A stretch of 43,776 nucleotides of DNA from an uncultured Bacteroidales bacterium (GCA_902791295.1 CADAVI010000005.1:1-43776), one strand, 5' to 3'; shown: positions 34,374 through 42,056, numbered from the stretch's first letter. Numbers and translations: made by a program. Notes: generated by a model not told the origin, from the sequence alone.

Positions 34374-34381
34374 CAAAGATA
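34374..34381 (-). promoter_or_regulatory. -7 promoter box (TATCTTTG) of the thiamine operon
   Basis: Matches TAnnTTTG on the minus strand, just upstream of the riboswitch aptamer. It forms a mirror pair with the box at 34425-34432. Confidence 0.7.
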
Positions 34382-34395
34382 ACACATTTTTATGA

Positions 34396-34410
34396 AACAG
34401 ACCCTCTGTT
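34396..34410. repeat. Palindrome AACAGA-CCC-TCTGTT centred between two divergent promoters
   Basis: A perfect 6-bp inverted repeat with a CCC spacer. It is exactly 14 bases from each of the two identical TATCTTTG boxes. Possible operator or shared upstream promoter element. Confidence 0.6.
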
Positions 34411-34424
34411 AATAAAAAAAGTTT

Positions 34425-34432
34425 TATCTTTG
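34425..34432 (+). promoter_or_regulatory. -7 promoter box (TATCTTTG) of the 34443 acyltransferase gene
   Basis: Matches TAnnTTTG on the plus strand with only ten bases before the ATG at 34443, so the mRNA leader must be very short. Confidence 0.65.
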
Positions 34433-34442
34433 CATTCAGATT

Positions 34443-35288
34443 ATGGAAAATCAACAGAAAATAGACGTCGACGAACTCCTCCGCACCAAAGTTCCCGACC
34501 ATTACAACAAGATTCCGCGCTGGCTCATCCGCTTTGTCGAATGGCTCATATGCCAAAAGGACATGAACACCATTCTCACGGCTCTGCACGGACGCGAGGG
34601 TGTGGATTTCGCCAAAGGCATGACAGAACAGCTTCAGGTGTCGTTTGACGTAAAGGGACTCGATGACATCGACTTCTCCAAGCGATATCTCTTTGTATCC
34701 AACCACCCTCTCGGCGCTTTTGACGGCATCTGCTACATTCGCGTCCTGGGAGAGAAGTGCAGGAAGCTGAAAGTCATCGTCAACGACATGCTGATGCACA
34801 TACGGCCGCTGCGCCCCGTCTTCCTGCCTGTCAACACCGTCGGACGACAAAAGCGCGAAGATATGGCCGCCGTGCAGGATGCCTATCTTTCCTCCGACAC
34901 TCAGTTGATGACATTTCCTGCCGGTCTGTGCTCCCGCTATATTGACGGACGCGTGCAGGATGTTGAGTGGCACAAGAGTGTCATCACACAAGCCGTCGCC
35001 TCCAAGCGCGACATCGTGCCCATGTATTTTGACGGGCGCAACAGCGTCTTCTTCTACGCCCTGGAAAGGGTGAGACGTTTCATCGGCATCAAGTTCAACA
35101 TCGGACTCGTCCTGCTGCCCCGACAGATGATGCGCACATCGCGCGGCAAGCACTACCACATCATTGTCGGGCGCCCCATCCCCTACTCCGATTTCGACAA
35201 CTCACGTTCGCCGAAGGAGTGGGCTGCATGGCTGCGGGAGCGCTGCTACGCGTTGCCTAAAGAGAGAGAATCTGCAGGGCGTCAATAA
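34443..35288 (+). CDS. PlsC-type acyltransferase (hemolysin/GlsA-like)
   Basis: 281-residue lysophospholipid-acyltransferase-like enzyme. Catalytic motif [14 protein letters not shown] near residue 86 (His and Asp), then [31 protein letters not shown] in place of the usual PEGTRS block, and [12 protein letters not shown]. The NHPLGxxDG form is the one I associate with the PlsC partner of OlsB/GlsB in amino-acid lipid synthesis, so this gene competes with 28527-29828 for the GlsA role. Single gene with its own promoter, divergent from the thiamine operon. Its 3' end overlaps the convergent pfkA gene by 32 bases. Confidence 0.82.
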   Translation: MENQQKIDVDELLRTKVPDHYNKIPRWLIRFVEWLICQKDMNTILTALHGREGVDFAKGMTEQLQVSFDVKGLDDIDFSKRYLFVSNHPLGAFDGICYIRVLGEKCRKLKVIVNDMLMHIRPLRPVFLPVNTVGRQKREDMAAVQDAYLSSDTQLMTFPAGLCSRYIDGRVQDVEWHKSVITQAVASKRDIVPMYFDGRNSVFFYALERVRRFIGIKFNIGLVLLPRQMMRTSRGKHYHIIVGRPIPYSDFDNSRSPKEWAAWLRERCYALPKERESAGRQ

Positions 35289-36234
35289 ACCTCTGAGGCA
35301 CAGGCTTGTCACTCTTGACGGCAGAGTCGAAAGGCACATAAACCACCGAACTGTTGTGAATGCCTATCATCACATTGCGCTGTCCTTCCTGAAGCGCTTT
35401 CACCGCACTGACGCCGAGCATCGAAGCCAGAATTCTGTCTCCGGCCACAGGTGATCCGCCGCGCTGCAGATGTCCGAGAATGGACACGCGCACGTCGAAT
35501 TCCGGATGTTCCTTCTTCACTTTATCGGCATAATATATCGCGCCGCACTTCGGGCTCTCGCTCACAATGACGATGCACGACTTCTTTGATTTACGGATAC
35601 CGCGCCCGATAAAAGTGTCAAGTTGGTCGGCACCGGTGGAGTCTTCCGGAATGATCGCAGCCTCGGCTCCGGCAGCAATGGCGCTGTTCTGAGCCAGGAA
35701 GCCGGCGTCGCGCCCCATCACCTCCACGAAGAATATACGCTCGTGCGAATTGGCCGTATCACGTATCTTGTCCACACACTCCGTGATGGTGTTCAGCGTG
35801 GTGTCGTAACCGATAGTCAGGTCCGTCCCGTTGAGGTCGTTATCGATGGTGCCGGGAAGACCGATACAGGGCACATCGTATTCATTGGCAAACTCACGCG
35901 CTCCCGTCAAACTGCCGTTGCCGCCAATTACGACCAGCGCGTCAATGGCAAAACGCTGCATGTTCTCGTAAGCCTTCTGCCGACCTTCGGGGGTCATGAA
36001 TTCCATGGAGCGCGCCGTGCGCAGAATGGTGCCGCCGCGACAGATGATGCCGCTCACATCTTCCGTGTGAAACTGCTTTATCTCGCCCTGGATAAGGCCC
36101 TCGTATCCTCTGTATATTCCATACACGCCGAAACCGGCCGCAATACCCGCTCTGGTGACTGCTCTGATGGCTGCATTCATACCCGGTGCATCTCCGCCGC
36201 TGGTCAAAATGCCTATGTTCTTTATTTTTGGCAT
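35257..36234 (-). CDS. pfkA: ATP-dependent 6-phosphofructokinase
   Basis: 325-residue glycolytic kinase (fructose 6-phosphate to fructose 1,6-bisphosphate). Conserved blocks: [18 protein letters not shown] (8-25), [30 protein letters not shown] with the catalytic [15 protein letters not shown] and [20 protein letters not shown]. The glycine after the Mg site and PGTIDND (not PKTIDND) indicate use of ATP, not pyrophosphate. One oddity: [12 protein letters not shown] has Asn at position 106, where the Escherichia coli enzyme has the Mg-binding Asp103. The promoter at 36278-36308 precedes it. The end overlaps the neighbouring acyltransferase gene. Confidence 0.94.
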   Translation of the reverse strand: MPKIKNIGILTSGGDAPGMNAAIRAVTRAGIAAGFGVYGIYRGYEGLIQGEIKQFHTEDVSGIICRGGTILRTARSMEFMTPEGRQKAYENMQRFAIDALVVIGGNGSLTGAREFANEYDVPCIGLPGTIDNDLNGTDLTIGYDTTLNTITECVDKIRDTANSHERIFFVEVMGRDAGFLAQNSAIAAGAEAAIIPEDSTGADQLDTFIGRGIRKSKKSCIVIVSESPKCGAIYYADKVKKEHPEFDVRVSILGHLQRGGSPVAGDRILASMLGVSAVKALQEGQRNVMIGIHNSSVVYVPFDSAVKSDKPVPQRFIDALQILSL

Positions 36235-36277
36235 AGAAATTTATCCTATATATTTATTTAAGTAGTATTTCCAAATG

Positions 36278-36308
36278 CAAATTTACGTTTTTTTACTTTT
36301 CCCACAAA
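36278..36308 (-). promoter_or_regulatory. Promoter of pfkA
   Basis: On the minus strand TTTG (36305-36308) is followed after exactly 19 bases by TAAATTTG (36278-36285), a full match to the Bacteroidota consensus. The leader to ATG 36234 is about 35-40 bases. Confidence 0.85.
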
Positions 36309-36324
36309 AGTTTTCACGTTTTTT

Positions 36325-36355
36325 CTTGCCATTTAGATAAAAAAATGTATTTTTG
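36325..36355 (+). promoter_or_regulatory. Promoter of the BACON lipoprotein gene
   Basis: CTTG (36325-36328) is followed after 19 bases by the -7 box TATTTTTG (36348-36355) on the plus strand; the ATG is at 36394. Divergent from the pfkA promoter. Confidence 0.75.
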
Positions 36356-36393
36356 CATAACGGAATACTAATTTTAAATCAATAAACGACCTA

Positions 36394-37599
36394 ATGAAGC
36401 ATTTATTTCTCTCCGCAATGGTGGTGCTCATGAGCGCCTTTGCGGTAGTATCATGCAAAGATGATGATGCGGTTGCACCTTCCATCTCTTCCGAGACAAA
36501 TGCCGTCACCTATGTGGCGGCACGCTCCGTACAGACGCTTTACGTCACTGCGACGGTAGATTGGGCAGCAGTCACCAACGCATCGTGGATTCACCTGACT
36601 AAAGAATCGTTCGGAGCCAATGAAAACCGCGTGGTCTTCATCGTGGACGAAAATCCAAGCAAGGATGCACGCACCGCCATCATCACGGTGTCCTGCTCCG
36701 GAGGCAGCCACGTGTTCAACATCACGCAGGAAGGCGGCCACGCCGTGGATGTGCCCACCAAGAGTTTCAACGTCATCTCCGACGGCGGCACACTCAAAAT
36801 CACCATGTCTGCCAACACGGCGGTTGAGGTGAAGGTGACAGAAGGTAGCAACTGGCTGGAATTCAAGGATATCAAAGGCATGGGCACTCAGTTCCCCTAC
36901 ATGATTTTTGAGGCTGCCGCCAACGACACAGAAGACGAACGCACCGCCACCGTTTTGGTAAAGGAAGAAGGTACGTCTGACGATAAGGCCATCACCCTCA
37001 CGATGACCCAGAAGGAAAAGGATTTGTTTGTTCCGGAGGGCGACACGGAGTTTTCCGTAGAAGGCTCGGAAGAAAAGGTGATTACCCTCGACTTCACCAC
37101 CAATGTGAGCTATCTGGAGAATATCTCCGCACCCTCTTGGATTACCCCCTATGTAGAGCCGAATCCGGAAGAGGCAACCAAGACAAATTCCGCGGTCAAA
37201 GGCCAGTTGAAGTACACGATTCTGAAGAATGCCGAGTATGAAGAGCGTGTCGGCACCATCACCATCGTTAAATACGGCACCGAGACAGAGATGGTCAAGT
37301 ACACCATCAGGCAGTCGGGCAACCCCATCCTCACTATAGATCCGACGTTCATCAGCAGTATTGCAAACGGAATCACCGCTGAGAACAAGGTGTTTAACAT
37401 AAAAGTGACGCAAAATCTGCCCGAATATCCCACTGCAACATCTTCTGCCGACTGGGCCGTGATTACTGAATCCGTGGACGGCTTCACCCTCACTGTGGAT
37501 CAGAACGACAGCGGTGCAGACCGTACGGCCACACTCACCTTCTCCGATCCGAGCGGGAAAGCAACGCCTGTCGAGCTGTCGCTGAAGCAGAAGAAATAA
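36394..37599 (+). CDS. BACON-domain surface or periplasmic lipoprotein
   Basis: 401-residue lipoprotein. Lipoprotein signal peptide with lipobox VVSC at residues 18-21 followed by KDDD; the acidic residues just after the cysteine resemble the lipoprotein surface-export signal of Bacteroidota. About four tandem Ig-like BACON repeats (roughly 32-113, 120-207, 212-311, 318-401), each with a tryptophan strand (WAAVTNASWIHLT; SNWLEF; APSWITPY; SADWAVI) and an end such as FNITQEGG, LTMTQKEK, YTIRQSG or LSLKQKK. BACON domains are thought to bind glycans or mucin. No enzyme domain is attached. Single gene with its own promoter and terminator. Confidence 0.88.
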   Translation: MKHLFLSAMVVLMSAFAVVSCKDDDAVAPSISSETNAVTYVAARSVQTLYVTATVDWAAVTNASWIHLTKESFGANENRVVFIVDENPSKDARTAIITVSCSGGSHVFNITQEGGHAVDVPTKSFNVISDGGTLKITMSANTAVEVKVTEGSNWLEFKDIKGMGTQFPYMIFEAAANDTEDERTATVLVKEEGTSDDKAITLTMTQKEKDLFVPEGDTEFSVEGSEEKVITLDFTTNVSYLENISAPSWITPYVEPNPEEATKTNSAVKGQLKYTILKNAEYEERVGTITIVKYGTETEMVKYTIRQSGNPILTIDPTFISSIANGITAENKVFNIKVTQNLPEYPTATSSADWAVITESVDGFTLTVDQNDSGADRTATLTFSDPSGKATPVELSLKQKK

Positions 37600-37631
37600 A
37601 CCTTCGCTCACACACATCAGCAATAACGAAC

Positions 37632-37666
37632 GGCTGCTCCGGACACGGGGCAGCCATTCTTCTTTA
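37632..37666 (+). terminator. Terminator after the BACON gene
   Basis: GGCTGCTCC (37632-37640) pairs with GGGGCAGCC (37647-37655) with one T-G wobble and a six-base loop, followed by a T-rich ATTCTTCTTT. Confidence 0.7.
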
Positions 37667-38007
37667 TGCCCCCAAAAGCCCTCTCTTCCCTCTTCCTTAT
37701 TACATCTTACCTCATTTTTGAACCCTCTGACGACAGTCTGAGAAGCCTCTGAGGAGCCTCAACGGACATTGCGGACAAGCGTTTATTTATGTCCGTTCAT
37801 TGATGAATTATGCATTGATTAAGGCTATGCCGAAAAAAAATATTTACAATGCAGTTGAGTCTGAAACGGCCCCTCAAAAACCTGGCCCGACTCAAACGAT
37901 AAAATGGCTCGGCTCAAACGATCGATCGAGTCGGCTCACGCGATTTTGGGAGCTTATTCGCGTAGGGCTCAAGACTATGCTTTTTTCCGGACAACTATCA
38001 AACATAC
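37667..38007. other. Intergenic stretch with repeats and inverted repeats
   Basis: No credible gene. It holds an inverted repeat AACGGACAT/ATGTCCGTT (37761-37769 and 37789-37797, 19-base loop) and a 22-base periodic repeat (listed separately). A plus-strand open frame 37800-38057 ends inside the hairpin, has a low-complexity composition and no promoter box, and I do not accept it. Confidence 0.6.
37891..37956. repeat. Three-unit degenerate tandem repeat with a 22-base period
   Basis: CTCAAACGAT begins at 37891 and again at 37913; the related CTCACGCGAT begins at 37935. The units are preceded by CCCGA, CTCGG and GTCGG. The rest of each unit diverges. Confidence 0.65.
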
Positions 38008-38251
38008 TCAAACTGTCCGCCCTAGTATGCCTGCTGTCTTGCCCTGAAAAACGTTGAATAAAAACCAACGTTTTTCAGGGCAAGACATTCCTCTCAGATA
38101 GTCAATGTATAATTGAACGGAAGATGCCAAGATGTTTTCTTTAAGTGGCAGGTTTGGCAAGAGGACATCTATCCTTGCTTCTTCATTCGTGAACTGGGAC
38201 GAAAAGACAGATAAGTCTCCTTATGAGTTCGTCATTACTTATATCTTTCAT
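38008..38251 (-). pseudogene. Probable frameshifted small gene downstream of the exonuclease
   Basis: ATG 38251 lies ten bases after the exonuclease stop and gives MKDISNDELIRRL before running into a stop at 38183. In another frame, open from 38220, the protein-like sequence SVFSSQFTNEEARIDVLLPN continues as LPLKENILASSVQLYIDYLRG, then enters the 22-bp hairpin and stops at 38008. Removing one base in CTTATCTG near 38208 would join the two. I do not recognise the family. Either a decayed gene, a sequencing error, or a chance run. Confidence 0.45.
38035..38087. repeat. 22-bp perfect hairpin
   Basis: The left arm 38035-38056 (starting TGTCTTGCCCTG) and right arm 38066-38087 are perfectly complementary around the nine-base loop AATAAAAAC. 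No T-run follows on either strand. It could be a strong RNA hairpin, a transcription end for convergent units, or a palindromic repeat element. Confidence 0.85.
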
Positions 38252-38261
38252 ACATTGTGAA

Positions 38262-38753
38262 TTATAGTATCTCTCGTGCAATCCACGCACAGGCTTCAGC
38301 ATCCGCGAGGGCGTGATGGTGGTTCTCCAGCAGATAGCCGCACTCCGCCGCCACAGTATGCAGTTGGTGATTCGGCAGATAAGGGAAGACGCGACGCGAG
38401 ACACAAAGTGTGTCGTAGAACTCATAATCGGGATAATCCATCTGATAGACACGGAATACGGCTTTCAAACAACCTTCATCAAAAGGCTTGTTGTGAGCAA
38501 CAAGTGGTAAACCTTCTATCAAAGGTTCTATTTGCGACCAGACTTTTGGGAATACAGGAGCATCGTCCGTATCATCGCAGCACAGCCCATGCACCTGAGA
38601 GCACCAATAATTATAATAGTTTGGCTCCGGCTGGATGAGTGAGTAGAAATTATCTACTATCTCTCCATTTCGGACAATGACTATTCCAACGGAGCAAACC
38701 GAAGAACGTTCTTTATTAGCCGTTTCGAAATCTATTGCTGCAAAATCTTTCAT
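38262..38753 (-). CDS. DnaQ-like 3'-5' exonuclease (DEDDh family)
   Basis: 163-residue exonuclease. Exo I AAIDFETANKERSSVCSVG (Asp8, Glu10), Exo II LVAHNKPFDEGCL and Exo III HHALADAEACAWIAREIL (His, Asp) complete the DEDDh set. This is the epsilon/PolC-proofreading fold as a stand-alone domain, without the BRCT or GIY-YIG partners seen in some homologues. The substrate is unknown. ATG 38753 overlaps a possible 31-codon ORF as ATGA. Confidence 0.9.
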   Translation of the reverse strand: MKDFAAIDFETANKERSSVCSVGIVIVRNGEIVDNFYSLIQPEPNYYNYWCSQVHGLCCDDTDDAPVFPKVWSQIEPLIEGLPLVAHNKPFDEGCLKAVFRVYQMDYPDYEFYDTLCVSRRVFPYLPNHQLHTVAAECGYLLENHHHALADAEACAWIAREIL

Positions 38754-38845
38754 TTTGGGTCATCTTTGTCTTTGTTCCACATTCTCTTTATCTTACCGGC
38801 AATCTCCTTGCGAAGCCAACAGGGCCACACCTCTGCTGATGTCAT
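38750..38845 (-). CDS. Possible 31-residue small protein overlapping the exonuclease start
   Basis: The frame starts at ATG 38845 (MTSAEVWPCWLRKEIAGKIK then RMWNKDKDDPK) and its TGA overlaps the exonuclease ATG as ATGA, the coupling seen between real genes in this genome. The peptide is basic and amphipathic. No promoter box or homologue is known to me, and it may be the tail of a lost gene. Confidence 0.3.
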   Translation of the reverse strand: MTSAEVWPCWLRKEIAGKIKRMWNKDKDDPK

Positions 38846-39039
38846 CACGAAGCCAGAGTTCGTTCAGTTCTTTGAAGGATATTTTTTACGCGCCAGTTAG
38901 GGAGCAGAAATTTGCGCGTCCACGGGAGAAAATTTGCGGCCCCGTGGGAAAACGGATTTGACGTTGAATTTTCTGCAAGATCTGCAAACAACTCGTGACG
39001 GTTTTCTTTGTTTTTCTTTAGTATCTGCAAACAATGTTC
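38846..39039. other. Intergenic region with short direct and inverted repeats
   Basis: It contains CCACGGG/CCCGTGG (38920-38926 and 38941-38947), two copies of AAATTTGCG (38909-38917 and 38930-38938) and two copies of ATCTGCAAACAA (38980-38991 and 39023-39034). I see no clear terminator for the lptD-like gene here and no convincing gene. Confidence 0.5.
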
Positions 39040-41895
39040 TCAATACCAACTGATGTTGTCGGAGTAGCTGCTCTGCTTCTTCCACTTGAGTGCATCGGCC
39101 AGCATGCTGCTGTTGGCCTGGAACGTGAAATTATAAGAGGTATAGGGATAGAGCACCACAGAGCAACTCATGTTGAAGCAATGGAGGTCGCGGTTGAGCG
39201 AAGCGGTGGTCATGGAGAGCTTGTTCCTGTTGAAGTCGTAACCGGAAGAGAACGTGATGTTCCACCCGGTGGCAATACGCACATTGCCGGAGAAGTTCAG
39301 CGTGTGACTCAGGGCATAAGGATAACGCATCGTCTCCTTGTTGAATGTGCCGCCGGTGTTTTCACGCACAGTGATGCCGTAGCTGACGGAGAGACTCCAG
39401 GGAATGTTGAACTTCAGATAACCGTCGGCATCAATTTGATCTCCTCCCTCCTTGGGCTTGGCTCCGTGCTTGGCCTTCTCGCGCTCGGGATCGACATTGG
39501 GGTTGTTCGGATCGGGCTCCTCCCGCTCCTCTGCCTCCTTCTTGGCAAGTTCGTCCGTGTCAGCCTTCTTTCCCGTAAAGAAAGCTATCAGTTTCTTCAG
39601 CGTCCCGTTGTTGAACGTATAGCTGAGGTTTTGACTCATACCCTGAAAACGTCCGAAGCGCCCCTTACTCCACTCCGTATTGTCACCGACATAGGGATTT
39701 CCGTTCTTGTCCAACTCATAAGCGTATGTGGCAAACACCGCCGTCATGGAGAAGGTGTAGCTCTTGGACAATTTCAGGCGCAGTCGCGTGGAGAGGTCGC
39801 TCCAGGGACGCCGCTCCGCCGCCATATTGTAGGATAACGATGCGCCCAATTCGTCGATGAGCGATATTTTGCGGAAGCCTGTAGAATCCCTGTCCGAACG
39901 GATTTTCATCTCTATATTGTTGGAGACATCCATCGTCACCATGCCCGTCTTGCCCGATGGCGCCGTGCCGTAGATGCCGCCGCTGTAGGGGCTGTAGGTC
40001 ACGGTTTCCACCTCACCGTTGGAATTGGTGCGCGTATAGGTCTCATACATGCCCCAGAAAGGCTTGGAGAAGTCGGGGGCATACGAGAAACTGACCGACG
40101 GCGTAAAGACGTGGCGCACGGCTTCTATCTTCTTGCGCATGAATCCTATTGTCGGGCGGTAGAAGCCGTAGAGCTTCGTGTTCATGGAGAGGTTCACGGA
40201 GAAATTGTAGGCATTGTAGAAGCCGTGCAGCGTGTCGCGCTTGACGGTCTGCTTGTCGGCGTCCCACGACTGCATCACCTTGCTGGTGTACATACGGTCG
40301 GTGAAGTTGAACGTCGGCGTGACGTTGATGTATTTGAACAGCTGGAACGTGGCCTGAATGGGAATCTGGTGCTGGAAGCCGTTGCGCCAGTCCTTGATCA
40401 GGCTGCTGTGGAAGAACTTGTTCTCCTTGGTGGTGATGCTGTTGGACAGCGTTCCCGTGTAGGCGACAGAAATCTTCTCGTACCACTTCTCTGCTCCGAC
40501 CTGCTTCTTGCGTTTGAAAGGATATATGCGGGTGAGAGAAATGTTGAGGGTCGGCAACGTCACCGAGAGCGACGAGTCGCGCATGTTCTGCGACAGGTTG
40601 AACGCCGCCGAAAGCGTCAGGCCGATGTCGGGGAAGGTCTTGGAATAGGAAATGGACGAAGTGCGCGTTGACTGGGTGTAAGCCTCCGGGTTATACATGG
40701 AAACGAGGTTGTTTCTCTCATAATCGACAGAGGCGAAGTTCACGCTGGCAGAGAAACTCTGCGTGGGATTGGCTTTGGCATCCTGGCGGTGCGACCACGT
40801 GAATTTGAGAGAACGTGTCGTGGAGTAGTCCGGCATATTGCGCTCGCCCACGATGGTATTCTGGAAAGAGAACATCACGTTACCCGCATACTTATAGCGC
40901 ACATTATATGTCGAATAGGCCGAAATGCCCCAAGAACCTTTCGTGTAGATTTCGCCCAAAAGCTTGAGGTCGAGATTGTCGTTGAATGCAAAATAATAGC
41001 CGCCGTCGCGCAGATAGAAACCACGCGAACTCTCATCGCCGTAGGTGGGCATGATGAAGCCGCTGTGGTACGACGAGGAGAAGGGGAAGAAACCGTAAGG
41101 AATGGCCAACGGCAGAGGCACATCCTCCACGACAAGATAGGCCGGACCGAACACCACCGTCTTTCCCGGACGCACTTTGGCCTTGGTCAGACGCAGGTAG
41201 AAATGAGGATGCTCGGCGTTACAGGTGGTGTAGCGGGCACGGCGTGCATACATCACGCCGGTGGAGTCGCGCTTGCTCTCCTCGCTCATCATGTAGCCTT
41301 CGCCCTGCTGCGTATAGACGTTGTGGATGAAGCCGCGGCGCGTCTTGAAGTTGTACGACATCTTGTCCGGATCATACTCGTCCTCACCCTGCTTGAAAAC
41401 CGGCTTTCCCTGAACCACACCCGCAGAATCCGGACGTCCGTAAGCATGCACCGTGCTGGAATCCAGCGCCATATTGATTTCCTCCGCCGTCAGCTCCATG
41501 TTCTGATAATTCACCTTGCTGTCGCCATAGAGCCAGGCCCGTGAATTTTTGTAGTCAAAAGTGATGGAGTCCTGAGCGGAATAGACCACCGGCTCGTCCA
41601 GAGCACTTTTGCTCTTCTTCTTCACGGTGTCGGCAGCCACGGTGTCTTCAGCCAAAGTGTCCTGCAAAAGACTGTCTGCAGCAGCGGGGACAACGGAGTC
41701 CAGGGCCTCCCACATCTCCGGGAACATGGGCTTCATGCGATCATCGCCCGTGTCAGTCGGCAACTCCGTCTCGTGCGCCACAGTATCGGCCGCCGACTCC
41801 GTCTTCGGAGCGGATTGGACGTCGGCTGCCGCCATCATAACCATGAGGGCGGAAAACAGCAGGAATATGACGATACAAGCCTGTTTCACGGGCAT
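39040..41895 (-). CDS. lptD: LptD-like LPS-assembly outer-membrane protein
   Basis: 951 residues. Signal-like hydrophobic start (ACIVIFLLFSALMVMMAAAD), an acidic low-complexity part to about residue 90 (repeats of ADTV and DSLLQDTLAEDTVAADT), then an OstA-like jellyroll segment (SITFDYKNSRAWLYGDSKVN, LTAEEINMALDSSTVHAYG), then a large beta-barrel. PLPLAIPYGFFPFSSSYHSG near 265 resembles the LptD lid region. A lysine/glutamate-rich insertion (about 770-810) breaks the late barrel. It inserts lipopolysaccharide into the outer leaflet in the family model. It is the sole gene of its unit and divergent from rho. Confidence 0.85.
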   Translation of the reverse strand: MPVKQACIVIFLLFSALMVMMAAADVQSAPKTESAADTVAHETELPTDTGDDRMKPMFPEMWEALDSVVPAAADSLLQDTLAEDTVAADTVKKKSKSALDEPVVYSAQDSITFDYKNSRAWLYGDSKVNYQNMELTAEEINMALDSSTVHAYGRPDSAGVVQGKPVFKQGEDEYDPDKMSYNFKTRRGFIHNVYTQQGEGYMMSEESKRDSTGVMYARRARYTTCNAEHPHFYLRLTKAKVRPGKTVVFGPAYLVVEDVPLPLAIPYGFFPFSSSYHSGFIMPTYGDESSRGFYLRDGGYYFAFNDNLDLKLLGEIYTKGSWGISAYSTYNVRYKYAGNVMFSFQNTIVGERNMPDYSTTRSLKFTWSHRQDAKANPTQSFSASVNFASVDYERNNLVSMYNPEAYTQSTRTSSISYSKTFPDIGLTLSAAFNLSQNMRDSSLSVTLPTLNISLTRIYPFKRKKQVGAEKWYEKISVAYTGTLSNSITTKENKFFHSSLIKDWRNGFQHQIPIQATFQLFKYINVTPTFNFTDRMYTSKVMQSWDADKQTVKRDTLHGFYNAYNFSVNLSMNTKLYGFYRPTIGFMRKKIEAVRHVFTPSVSFSYAPDFSKPFWGMYETYTRTNSNGEVETVTYSPYSGGIYGTAPSGKTGMVTMDVSNNIEMKIRSDRDSTGFRKISLIDELGASLSYNMAAERRPWSDLSTRLRLKLSKSYTFSMTAVFATYAYELDKNGNPYVGDNTEWSKGRFGRFQGMSQNLSYTFNNGTLKKLIAFFTGKKADTDELAKKEAEEREEPDPNNPNVDPEREKAKHGAKPKEGGDQIDADGYLKFNIPWSLSVSYGITVRENTGGTFNKETMRYPYALSHTLNFSGNVRIATGWNITFSSGYDFNRNKLSMTTASLNRDLHCFNMSCSVVLYPYTSYNFTFQANSSMLADALKWKKQSSYSDNISWY

Positions 41896-41934
41896 GCTGC
41901 ACGTTCATACGCGTGCGCACAATTATTCAAGGTG

Positions 41935-41942
41935 CAAAGTTA
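41935..41942 (-). promoter_or_regulatory. -7 promoter box (TAACTTTG) of the lptD-like gene
   Basis: Matches TAnnTTTG on the minus strand, 39 bases before ATG 41895. The -33 region holds only a weak TTCG. Confidence 0.55.
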
Positions 41943-42048
41943 CGTCTTTTTTCTTCATTTCGAAGTCATAGTGCACTTAAAAAAATAAAAAAAACACACT
42001 TCATTAAGAAAAGTGGTTCGTGATGGAGCTTGTTTCAAAAAAAAAGCG

Positions 42049-42056
42049 TACCTTTG
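42049..42056 (+). promoter_or_regulatory. -7 promoter box (TACCTTTG) of rho
   Basis: Matches TAnnTTTG on the plus strand, 25 bases before ATG 42082. A CTTG lies 16 bases upstream, shorter than usual. Confidence 0.6.

Noticed and set aside
36451..37623. Minus-strand open frame of 390 codons
   Set aside because: Antisense to the BACON lipoprotein gene, with no family resemblance.
37891..37956. CRISPR array
   Set aside because: Only three degenerate 10-base matches with a 22-base period; no repeat-spacer structure and no cas genes nearby.
37800..38057. Plus-strand 85-codon open frame
   Set aside because: It spans the 22-base repeats, ends inside the hairpin, has no promoter box and reads as low-quality sequence.
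38035..38087. Intrinsic terminator
   Set aside because: No T-run follows the stem on either strand, so it was listed as a hairpin repeat.
38845..39030. Minus-strand 61-codon open frame after lptD
   Set aside because: Runs through the short repeats; no start context, promoter or recognisable domain.
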